From positions 1,612,001-1,676,000 of the forward strand of contig BRON01000006.1 in assembly GCA_024345305.1 (NCBI GenBank): a DNA stretch of 64,000 nt, read 5' to 3'. The notes beneath the pieces were generated by a model. The model made no database searches. It worked only from the letters and a program-made list of their open reading frames with translations, and had not been told where the DNA came from. A program made the translations under genes and the position numbers. Positions within the stretch are counted from its first letter, which is position 1, and every line of letters starts with the position of its first letter. This document shows positions 44,401 through 53,957 of the stretch, piece by piece. The DNA is from Mrakia gelida (taxonomy: Eukaryota > Basidiomycota > Tremellomycetes > Cystofilobasidiales > Mrakiaceae).

Positions 44401-44990
44401 AGCTGTGCGATCTGTACGAGTATTGCGTTCAAGCCGATCAGGCTGGATTGTGGGCATTTGTTCTGCGTGAGGTGAGTTTGGTTTCGGTTCGACGCGACGA
44501 GGGGAGGAGTTGCGTTCTCGTTTCGTCCGCTGACCAAATATCTTCTTCTTTGTTCGCTCGTGATCGTCGCAGATGTCTCGCCAAGATGCAACGACGAGGA
44601 AAAACCGAGTGCCCGCTCTGCAGAGCTCCTGTTCTCGCCAGCGCGGACGGAAGAAATCTCGATATGGCTGCGATGAGGTTCGTCTTGTTCCTCCCTTTCT
44701 TCTCTTCTCCCTCGTCTTCCTTTTCGGTTCTGACCTCTTTTCGTTCTACCTTCGCAGATTCATGAAGGACTACTTCCCTCGCGAGGTCAAGATCAAGCAG
44801 AAGGAGAACGAGAAGGAGGTCGCGAAGGAGGATGCTGTGAGTCGCGCCTTGCTTTCCCTCTCTTGTCCTCTCTCTCCTTTTCTTCCTCCTTACTCGCGAC
44901 CTTCGAACTGACATCTGACTATGCTTCACTTCGCTTTCGGACGTGTAGGAGGATATGGGGATGGGAGATGGGTCGTGTACCATTTGCTAA
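41405..44990 (+). CDS. SPX-RING protein (putative phosphate-sensing ubiquitin ligase)
   Basis: Exon 1 encodes only MKYSQ; exon 2 (from 41729) continues EYAKIMEDSGFPLEWRESAI and YKHLKKLIKKVSHEL, the first SPX helices. The SPX domain is then interrupted by about 480 Ser/Pro/Glu-rich residues (to about 43380), including an acidic run near 43050-43090. It resumes with ELYIDLASDLEFFNVL and ends with the SPX signature QAARKILKKHDK (about 44085-44120). The C terminus has a C3HC4 RING: CAICTSIAFKP, then CGHLFCVRCLAKM and CPLCRAPV, before the tail GMGDGSCTIC and TAA. SPX domains bind inositol pyrophosphates and RING domains bring in E2 enzymes, so it may ubiquitylate proteins according to phosphate state. 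Exons join in phase with seven to eight introns. The target is unknown. Confidence 0.88.
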
Positions 44991-45184
44991 ACAGATCTCG
45001 TCTCGACGTTTCGCTCTCGCGTTTCGTTCGTTCATCTCCAGCTGTCACTATGTGTTTATACTTTTGTGGGCTTATTTTTATTCACAACTTACTGCCTCAC
45101 ACCTTTATTCAACTAATTTTTACGCTGCTTTCAGAAGGGAAGACGGATCGAAACGAAACGACGACCCGTCTTCGACGCGACGCG

Positions 45185-45218
<34 letters not shown>

Positions 45219-45453
45219 CTCTTCCTTCTCGCTGATCGCCCTCCTTCGTCGTCTCTCTCTCGTCCACTCGCATCAACCTCGACCACGCCACCGCACCTCT
45301 CTACCTCCTCCTCTCCTCCCTCGCGAGCATGATTTCTTCCTTCCCAGCCCAATGACATCACGACGCGCGCTCCCACTCCCTCCCTCCCGTCCCTCCGATC
45401 TCCTCCCTCCCTCCCTTCCCTCCCAACCCTCACACCACTCAAAGCTCAAGACC
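44991..45453. other. Upstream region of DGxPDxR copy 2 with a poly-C run
   Basis: This holds the 3' end of the SPX-RING gene and the leader of the next gene. An unbroken run of 32 C occupies 45186-45217. The left part (about 45050-45130) is unusually AT-rich for this window. Confidence 0.7.
45186..45217. repeat. Homopolymer C32
   Basis: Thirty-two consecutive cytosines, the only long homopolymer in the window. Its exact length is likely uncertain in any assembly. Confidence 0.9.
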
Positions 45454-46045
45454 ATGCAATCCATCCTCCGAACCAACCTCGCTCTCAGGCTCTCTCCACC
45501 TAACCTCGTCCTCGGTTCAGTCTCGTCGTCGATCCGAGCGATCCACTCGCCTAAGGAGCACGGTGGGCTGAAGGTGAGCTCGCCACCTTCGTCCTTCTCT
45601 CCCTCTCATCTTGAACAGACCAGATGGAGTCAGATGGGTGACCTGCTGCTTTTATATCTACTTAGGCCGATGGAACCCCCGACAAACGAGTCAAGAACTC
45701 ATCCTCCTCCTCGTCGTCGTCGTCGTCCGACTCTGGATCCGGATCCGGAGGAGAGAAGTACTCCCCTAAGGAGCATGGTGGACTTAAGGTTCGTACTTTT
45801 GCTTCCTTCCTTCGCGAGCGAGGGGGGAAGATACCTAAAAGGGAGAGACGCGCGGCGAGGGCGATGTCATTCGAAGCGAGGGAAGTACTCACTCGCCGTC
45901 GTTTCGTTCGTACTTCCCTCTCGAGGAGAAAGACGGCACTCCCGACAAGCGAGTCCAGTCTGATCATGGTCTTGGAGCGGACAAGGCTAGGGCTTCGGAG
46001 TTGGGCAAGAAGGGAGGAAAGGCTAGCGGTGGGGAGGAGGAGTGA
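45454..46045 (+). CDS. Small mitochondrial-leader protein with DGTPDKR modules and a KGG tail (copy 2)
   Basis: Three exons encode about 120 residues. Exon 1 is a leader MQSILRTNLALRLSPPNLVLG followed by SSIRAIHSPKEHGGLK. Exon 2 repeats ADGTPDKRVKN, a Ser-rich linker and SPKEHGGLK. Exon 3 gives KDGTPDKRVQSDHGLGADKA, then ASELGKKGGKASGG and a Glu-rich end at TGA (46043-46045). The unit 'PKEHGGLK/DGTPDKR' is thus split by introns between the two halves. The last part resembles the KGG motif of small stress proteins. It is related to copies 1 and 3 by the DGxPDxR core and leader. No catalytic residues are seen; a protective or structural role in mitochondria is a guess. Confidence 0.75.
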
Positions 46046-46753
46046 GCTCGAGCGAGTCTCGACTCTTGTTCGCCGATGCTGGGGGAGAGGAGAGGTTGTG
46101 AGTCGAATTGGATGATATGGTTGCATGTTTATCAAGATTCGTCGGCGAGCAAGACGGCGGCCTTGCGAAAGAGAGGTGGGAGCCGAAGGCAACCAACGCG
46201 TCGCTCTTCGCTCTCGAGACTCGAAAGGCGCTCTCCTCGAAGTCTTTTCGAGCTCTGGAACTTGTAGAGGGGTATATGCGAATGAGAAACGGTAAAGTAA
46301 GAGAATAGGAAGCGAAGACGAGCTCTTAAACCGAGACGAAGCAGAAGAGCACTCGCGAAGATCAAAGGGAAGGTCCGCCAAACAACGTGAGACGAGAAGG
46401 AGCTGAAACGCGAACGCGAAGGGAGACGAAGCCGAAGAGGGAAGCTCACAGTCTTGAGGGGAGAAGTTAGAAAAGACTGAGCGGACAGACTGAGCAGGAC
46501 TTCTCGAGGATCTTTCGGAAGTCAGGAGGCGACGCGTCGCGTCGCCTTTCTTCGCTCATGGGCTTTAGACTCCTTCTCCTTCCCCTGTTCGTACGTGCCC
46601 CTTTCACCCCTCTGTCTTCCGGAACCGTTTGGTCGTCGTACTCGAAATCACCGCCGCGAATCTGAGCTCCTCGTCTTCACCCAATCCTCCTTTTGACCAC
46701 CAACCACCACCGTCTCCCCCTCCCCTATCCTTCCCTCCCTCTAATCTTTGAGT
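46046..46753. other. Region between DGxPDxR copies 2 and 3
   Basis: It contains the 3' end of copy 2 and the promoter of copy 3. No gene was recognised. A GACGCGTCGCGTCGCC stretch lies at 46531-46546. Confidence 0.35.
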
Positions 46754-47695
46754 ATGCTCTCCCTCTTCCGAACCTCTCTTCCCCCTCGAGCCTCTCTGCA
46801 GATCTCTCGACTTGGATCAGTTCGAGCTCTCCATGTCAACGTGAGTGTTCGATTCGCATCAGCTTTACTTTCGTCGACGTCTCCCCCTTCATCTTGTTCT
46901 TCCTCGTTCAATGGTCACTGACTCTATGCTCACGATCTCTTCCGCTTCGTCTGATCAGCAAGACGGCTCCCCTGATAAGAGGTTCTTCGAGAACAAGGGA
47001 TTGAAGTGGAAGGTTCGTTGGTTTCGGTTGCGTTCAACTTCGCTTGTCGAACAGTCTTGCCTCCTCGTTTCCGTCCCTTGGAAGGATCAGCCTCGTCGCA
47101 GTGGAGCAAGACGGCATCCAGCTAGCTGACTCTCGGATACTCTCTCTCTCATTCCGATGCTGGGCGACGAGCAGAAGGATGGGACTCTCGACCTTCGCTT
47201 CAAGGGTGCCGCCGCTTTCAAGGCTGTCGTTGAAGTTAAACACCCTCCTGCCCTTGGAAGACCTAAGAACGTGAGTTCACTTAATTCTCCTCACATTATC
47301 TTGCTATCTCTCTCGTTCCATCTGGGTGGGAGGAAGGAGAAGCGAGACGCCGTCGGCTGAAGTCAAACCATCGAGCTCACCATCTCCTCTCCCCCTCCCT
47401 CCTCTCCTTCCTCTCATCTCCCCCCCCTCACCCTTGCAGAAGGACGGCTACCCCGAACTTCGTTTCAGCCCTACCTTCAGATACTTCTCGGCCAAGGAGC
47501 ACGGAGGACTCGCGGTTCGTCTCTTTCCTTCACTCGAGACGGAGCGAGGAAAACGCTGACCCTCTCAATCCTGCTGGCTTGGATTTGTTGGGAGGACAGA
47601 GGGACGGGAAGCCTGACATGAGAATGAAGGTGAACCAACTTGCTGCAGCCGAGGCGAAGGCGGCTGAGGCGAAGGAGAGCGAGAACAAGGATTAG
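46754..47695 (+). CDS. Small mitochondrial-leader protein with DGxPDxR modules (copy 3)
   Basis: Five exons mirror copy 1. Exon 1 is the leader MLSLFRTSLPPRASLQISRL with GSVRALHVN. The modules are QDGSPDKRFFENKGLKWKV, KDGTLDLRFKGAAAFKAVVE with HPPALGRP, KDGYPELRFSPTFRYFSAKE with HGGLA, and RDGKPDMRMKVNQLAAAEAK, then a charged tail ending ESENKD and TAG (47693-47695). Copy 1 at 34935-35845 matches it exon for exon (leader, KR[FL]ENK, HPPA-GRP, NPTFR/SPTFR, GKPDMR[LM]K), so the two arose by gene duplication and lie in opposite orientation about 11 kb apart. Function unknown. Confidence 0.78.
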
Positions 47696-47957
47696 GGAGG
47701 CAGGCCGCGAGCGAGGGGGCAGGGAGCGTCCGCTGGAGTTGAGCGAGCGAGGGAGAGCGAGGTTCGATTCCAGTTGATTTTAGTTGTATGAGCTTTGAAT
47801 ACAATATGAGCCCTTTTGAGTACTGTTGCGATAAAGCGAGAAAGTGAAAGGAAGGAGGTCGATTTCGTTTGAGCGAGCTCGATCACTTCGGAAAACGTCG
47901 AGCTCACCACTTTTTGGTTCGGGTCGACGAGCTTCCTCCCCAACGACCAGCGACGAG

Positions 47958-49416
47958 ATGGGACTCTTTTCTTGGCCAGCAGCCTCTTCTTCATCCTCGC
48001 CTTCCATACCTCCTCCTCCATGCCCCGCAACTCCAGCACGACCCACGCCAGCAGCAACACCTTCGGCGGATCCCTCCTCCTCCTCCTCCCTTCCTCCTCG
48101 CAAACCTCGACGAAGACGACGAGACCAGATCCCCTCCAACGGACCTACTTACATCTTCACAGCAGCAGGCGTGAGTAGCTCGTCTTCGCTAGCAACGATA
48201 CATCCCTCGAACTGACCTGTCTCCTTCTTCAGATCGCCTTCACCGTCGGTCTGCTCATCTCCGTTCGTCAAGTCAGGAAGCTCAAGGTCGCCGCCGTCGA
48301 GCTCAGTAGAAAGACTGCTCTCGCTGAAGCCAACGCTCTCTCAGGATCAGCTCTAGCTCTCGAAGGAGCTGCGGAGGTACCCAAGATCAAGAGGATCGGA
48401 ACGAGCTCGATTTTGAGTCCTGGAGGAGGGAAGTCGGGAGTCCTTTCGATGCCCATCGCGAAGGGAACCTGGGCTCTCACTCCTCCCCCAACCTTCCTCC
48501 CTCCTGCTTCGAAATCTACCAAGGTCGATCCGACATCATCTCCGCCATCACCTATACTACCGCCGCCGGCGGTCTCTCCGCCACTTCCCCCCATCCTTCC
48601 CTCTCCTTCCCCACCCAAAATCGACGTCTCCCCGCCAGTCGACGCTCCTCCCTCCTCCTCGTCCCCAGCTCCTCTCTTCCCCCCCTCCAAAACTCGTCCA
48701 ATCCCAACATTACCACCACCTACCATCGAGTCCACCTCCCCTTCTTCGACACCACCCTCTACCCTTCTCGGACTCCTCAAGGCCGGAACCGCTCCCGATC
48801 CAGAAGAACCTCCAGCTCCTCCCTCCGACCCAAAAGTCATCCTCTACGGCTTCGGAGCGTTAGGGATCGCGACGGTCATCGCTCTTACGGTGGTAGCTCT
48901 ACCGGCAGCTGCTTTCTGTTGGTGGCTGGGCGTCGAAAAGGTTCGTTCTCGTTCTCTCCTTGCTCGTTCTTTGCACGCGTCCGTCGTCGCTCTCGACGCT
49001 CTTTCTTTCCCTGTCCATCTTCTCCATAGCGACGGCCCGAGTCGAGCTCGTAAAACCTGAGAGCTCACCACACCTCTCGTCCCTTCTTCATCCTCCTCCT
49101 CCAGCCCTCCCAATTCCGACCTCTCCTCGAACTCAAACTCCCAGGCCTCATCCCTTCCCTCCCACCCGCCCTGGTCCGACGCGCCTCCCCCGACTCTCCC
49201 AACCCTTCCCTCGTTCCCTCTCAACTCCACTGGGCCAAGGACGAAGACTGGGAGGAGGACGACGACGGGGACGAAGGCGACGAGGAGTTTATCGGAGACG
49301 CGACGTGGGGAGATTGGTGGGCTCGGTTGAAAGAGGAGTTTGAGGAGGATCGGAGGGAGGAGGAGGAGAGGAAGAGTAGGTCTGTTGTGGAGGAGTTGGG
49401 GAGGAAGGAGGTTTAA
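47958..49416 (+). CDS. Two-helix membrane protein, Aim11-like
   Basis: Three exons encode about 390 residues. Exon 1 is Ser/Pro-rich, then a basic stretch PPRKPRRRRRDQ and YIFTAAG. Exon 2 begins IAFTVGLLISVRQVRKLKVA, completing a first membrane helix, followed by an amphipathic helix, a long Pro/Ser-rich linker, and a second helix GFGALGIATVIALTVVALPA with WWLGVEK. Exon 3 gives FRPLLELKLPGLIPSL and an acidic C terminus (WEEDDDGDEGDEEF), ending GRKEV. The spacing (helix, charged segment, linker, small-residue helix with LGV) resembles the fungal mitochondrial protein Aim11, but the match is weak. It may equally be an unrelated membrane protein. Confidence 0.55.
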
Positions 49417-50073
49417 TTTCCTGTGGGGGGGATAGAGTTTTGGACGGGAAGGACGGCGAGGCTGGTTGATCCTTGTTGACTTTCGACTTCTGCTTCTTCT
49501 GTGATGTGAAACCTCTTTCCCTTCCCATCTTCAACTACCACGACCATCAGTACAATCCTCGTACGCCTCGAACTTCTCTTCGCCATCATCGCCCTCCTCG
49601 ACGCTCCCTCCCTCGCTTCCATCTGTCAAGTCTCCTTCGCCTCCCTCGAGGTCGCTTCACCCCTCCTCTGCAAGAACGTCACTCTTCAAAGCTCAATTCA
49701 AGTGTATGCGTTCTTCAAAGACCTGGTGAGTTCGAACAAGGGTTGGAAACAAGCGCAATGAAGCGAGATGCGAGCTCGAGCTCACCTTCGATCCCCCCTC
49801 TCGCCTCTTCAACAGCAGCCCACCTCCCCTTTCCCTCCTCAGCTCATCACTCGCTCTCAAACCCGAAACCTAACATCAACTTCCCTCGTTCTCGAAATCG
49901 CAAAGAGAACGAACTACCTCACCGCGAGGTCGAGCCCTTCCTCTTCTACGAAAGCTGAAATGGCGGTCGAGATGAGAATGCGAAAGGTCGACGCGTCGAA
50001 GGATGAATCAAGTCGATCCGACTCGAAGTTCCGAGACGAGTCTGAGAGGAGATCCGCTCTCGTACCAACTTGA
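49417..50073 (+). pseudogene. F-box-like remnant related to the genes at 13.7 and 23.3 kb
   Basis: An open stretch around 49556-49723 reads LELLFAIIALLDAPSLASIC followed by QVSFASLEVASPLLCKNVTL and ends at a GTGAGT donor after FFKDL. It parallels the 'CDPxTL...ASLAFLxLSSPLLYRHV' start of the two F-box-like genes. The frame has a TGA about 60 nt upstream and no ATG between. A possible second exon after CAACAG runs LITRSQTRNLTSTSLVLEIAK to a stop at 50071-50073 but lacks the middle of the family. It is best read as a truncated copy. Confidence 0.4.
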
Positions 50074-53000
50074 GTACCAAGTCAACCCCATGATAAAAAA
50101 AGAACAACGAAAACGATGAAGCAAGAAAGAAGAACTCAAACTGAAAGAAAGCGACACGAAGTGAACTGTAGATCGAATTGACGGCCTGACCTCCCCGTCG
50201 AGAAGTTTTACGCCCCTTCTCTCTCGGACGCACGTTTCTGCTCTCGACTGGTGAGCTCCGTGTTTAGTCCTGCGGCAACAAACAAAAGAGCGATCAGTCT
50301 CGAGTTTTCTCGACTCAGCCTGACGACGCGGTCCGTCGAAGAAAAGCGAGGGACGAACGAATCTCATCCCTCCTCGCTTGATCGTCCAAAGCCGTCGCAA
50401 CGGTTCGCGCAACCCCCGGCGTGTGGTACATGCGTTTGTATATCTAATACACAGGAGGAAGCACAGAACATCAGTCAGCGCAAGGCTCGAGACAATAGCG
50501 CGACGCGACAAGGAGGAGGAAGCCGAACCGCTCGTCTCTCTGCTTCGGCATCCGGTTCATCCTCGTCAGCCTGAAGAATACAGTGAAAGGTGCGGGAGGG
50601 AGACGTCAGTTTCGGGAAAAGCGTCGAAACTCCAGTCGCAGGAAATGAACGAACCGACTCTGATTCCGATCCAGCGTCGACTTCAAAGTCCTCGTCTGCG
50701 ATTCGAGTGGAGAGGGTCGAAGTTGGTTCAGCACGTCTCGACGGAGTCGAGAAGAGGAAACATGACTTACCAAATATCTTCTTCCAGTATATCGAGAGTC
50801 CCTTCCAAGATTCCACAGCGCGAGTCTCTTGGCTCAGGTCGAACTCGAGAGCTTTCTTCAAAGTTCTCTCTCTCGCAGCCTTGAGGGAAAGGTCCCCGTT
50901 CCGAGCTCGAAGTGAGGCGCTGATCTCTGAAGAAGAAAGGACACGATTCAGTTGTCGTTTTCGAGGCTCAAATTGACTAAAAGGACTTACCTTTCGCGTT
51001 GATCTCCTGACGGCGGCAACGAGCGACCTCGTTACCTCGTTCTCCAAGCTCCACCTGCAGATTAAGGATCTCAGCCTCAGTGTCGGTCTACAAACGGTCA
51101 ACCGATAGACGAGTCAGCACCTGTCCGGAGGAGGAAAGAAGGACAAGAAGTAGAGTTTGGCTCACCCTGAGAAAACGAAGCTCCGTCAAGACAGCTTCAG
51201 TGAACTGCTGAGCCTCGACCTTCTCAGCTCTAGCCACATCAGCCTCCTTCAAGCGATTCGAGCTTTCCTCCTGAGAAGCCAACAGCTCGATCTGGATCCG
51301 TCGCAGCTGCTCTGATGCCTCTCGAGACTCGGCGATCCGTTCCTGCTCAAGGTCGACGACTTGGGTTCGAAGTTTGCTGACCTCCTCCTCGACTTGGGCT
51401 CGGACAGTCTGAAGCGCCGTCTCGTGGTCGGAGGCCTGGAGGAGAAGCCTATCCTCGCAATCCGCGACGGTTCCGATGAGTTGAGCTTCCGACGATTCGA
51501 TGGTGGCGATGAGTTGATCATGCTCCGTCTTCGTCCTCTCGGCTTCCTCCTGCCTCGTCGCGTCCTCCTTCTTCCGACGATTCTCCAGTTCGACGAGATC
51601 GGTTCCGAGGGATTCGATTTGACGTTCCAACGCAGAGTGCGCGTTCTTCGCGAGCTGGGTAGCGGCGGAGTGAGCAGTGGAGTCGGCGAGGAGTTGAGCT
51701 TGGAGAGTTTCGACTTGATCGACCTGTTCCGTCGTCCGAGCTTGGAGAGACGCGACGGTGTCCTGAAGAGTAGCGAGAGACGAAGAGTGGGACTCCACTG
51801 CTACGAAGTGTCGGGTAGTGAGATCTTCGACCTGGATCCGGAGGCCAGCAGACTCCTCGAGCGACGAGGCGAGATCCGTCGAGACCGAGGCGAGATCCTG
51901 TTGCAAATTCGAGACGACGACGGCTGACTCTTCTCGCTCCTGGGAGAAACAGCTCTCGAGAGACTGGATTTGAGCCTTGTGAGCTGAGGCGAGGGAATCT
52001 CGTTCGACGCGGAGGGTGGTCTCCGAAGTTTGTAGTTGACCGAGACGCGTCTGGAGTTCGACGATTTGGGATTCCCGAGCTTCCTCCTGCACCCAAACGA
52101 GCGAAGGAAGGGTAGTCAGTGACCAAAAATGTCGTTTCCGCAAATATGAGAGCATCGCAGGAGTTGCGTACTGACTTTCGTCTTCATAGCTTTGCTGAAC
52201 AAACCAGCCATCAGTCCGTCGTCGACTGGTCGACCATTCCTAGATCTTTCCGCGAGAGGGGTTCCCGGGGCCGAGCGAGGAACGAAAGAGACGCTGGCGA
52301 AGTCGCTACGTCTACGTGAGACTTGAGAGGAGGCAACAGAGATCGTCTCGGATCGAAGAGTGAACTCGGACCTGCAGCGAACGAAGGAGGAAAGACGCGT
52401 CAGTAGTTGAGAGAAGAGCGAGGGCGAAAGTAAGTGTCAAACGAACATGGCGTCGATTTGACTCTGTATCTTTGTCTGTCGAAGCTCGAGTTGCTGGACC
52501 TCCTGCTCGGACTGAAGCGACGGAACCGAACAAATTGAGTCAGGCTCGCTGATTCGAGGCGCGAAGGAGGGAGGAAAAGCAGCACGAACCTTAGCTCTCC
52601 TCAACTGAAGCTCCCGTAGCTTCTCCTTCTCCATCTCGAGCTCCTCCTGATCCTCGTCCTCACTGTCGATATCTTCCTCGAGAGTTGGCAGCTCGGGGAT
52701 CGATGGAACTTGGATCGCTGCGAGTTGAGCTTTGAGGGAGGCGATCTCGTTCGCGTAGAGCTGAATGACGGACCTGTCGGAGGCGACCTGGGATTAGAAA
52801 CAAAGGGGAAACGAGGTCAGATGCGCTTCTCGTAGAGGAGGTCGGAACTCACCGTTCCTCGCTCCACCTTCGTGACGACTCGAGAGACTTGACGCGCGAA
52901 TTTGAGTGTAGCTGGGAGAAGTAAAGAGGTCAGACTTTCCGTCGGATACAATAGAAGATGAAAGCACTAACAGACAGCCTCCGACGCATGTTCCGTCGCT

Positions 53001-53410
53001 GCATCACGGAAGAAAGTCAGGTCAGCGAAGACCAACACGCGTCGAATCACGAGAAACGGGAAGACTGACCAAGAGAGACGGTACAGATGACTGCGATCTT
53101 AGCATGCCCACTGAGAGAGTCTCTGAGAAGCCAGGTCAGCGTCGAGTTTCGGTAGGGGATGTGTCTGGATCAAATGCACGCGCGAAGAAGGGTTCAGTGA
53201 CGACGCGTCGAAACGAACTCGACAGCGGGACGATCGAAACAACTCACGCAACTGTTGAGGCCGACGGTTCAGTGAGCTTCTGGATGACGGTCGAGAGCTG
53301 GAGAAGACTGTTTCGTGGTAAATTCACGAGTCAGAGCGTGTTCGAAGCCACGCAAACCACGAGCGAGGGGAACTTACTCACCTCTTGTTGATGTAGGCCC
53401 CCTCCTTCTG

Positions 53411-53413
53411 TCA
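53411..53413 (-). other. In-frame TGA in the kinesin switch II region
   Basis: The exon reads GAC AAT GCT TGA CAG AAG GAG GGG, where related Kip2-type motors have Arg before the KEG block. Reverting to CGA would give a normal sequence. Context TCG-to-TTG. A 24-nt intron could remove it but would be far shorter than other introns here. Confidence 0.65.
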
Positions 53414-53954
53414 AGCATTGTCCGAGACCACTCTCTCCGTTCCAGCAAGATCGATGAGATTCTGTAAGAGAGTGATAGGGAGAGCGGTGTCAGTCCCAAG
53501 TCTCATCGACGCTCGAGAAGAAAAGAGACAACCCACCAATCGACTGAACTGGGCCGCCGGTTCCTCTGAGCTCGATTCCGACCTGATAGGGCGTGAATCG
53601 ATGGTCTGGAGGAGGTAAGAGACTTGAGGTGAGCTGTGTGCTCTGGGATGGGGAGAGGGGAAGGACGAACGATGGTGAAGATAGCGTGCGAGCGAGACGA
53701 ATGCTCGTTCCAATCCGTCTTCCCAGACTTGCGATTCGAGTCTCCGAGCTGAAGAAGCCTCTGGACGTCGTCGGTGTTCGAACAGTAGCTGCTCGACGAA
53801 AAAGGAGCCATCAGCTTCGTTCATTCATCGACGGACCAGCGTCAACCAAAAACGAACTCACTCTGCTGATGGCTCTGAACACAGATACGTCCGTCCAGCT
53901 CGCGAGCAATGGGGGCATTGGTAGGCTTCAGCAAGTCTCCCAGCTTCTCCTTTT

Positions 53955-53957
53955 AGA
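53955..53957 (-). other. In-frame TAA at the kinesin EIYNE motif
   Basis: After the acceptor CTCCAG the codons read ATC TAA AAG GAG AAG CTG GGA GAC, where kinesins have Ile-Tyr-Asn-Glu. Two substitutions from ATC TAC AAC are needed. The preceding intron uses a GC donor (GAG|GCGAGT), which may itself mark decay. Confidence 0.55.

Noticed and set aside
45109..45442. Gly-rich ORFs across the poly-C run
   Set aside because: The Gly or Pro repeats are simply translations of the homopolymer.
47755..47790. GGTTCGATTCC resembling a tRNA T-arm
   Set aside because: No acceptor stem, D-arm or anticodon arm can be folded around it.
53388..53440. 24-nt intron that would bypass the kinesin TGA
   Set aside because: It would give DLAGTER-KEG, deleting an eight-residue loop conserved in Kip2-type motors, and is too short to be spliced normally.
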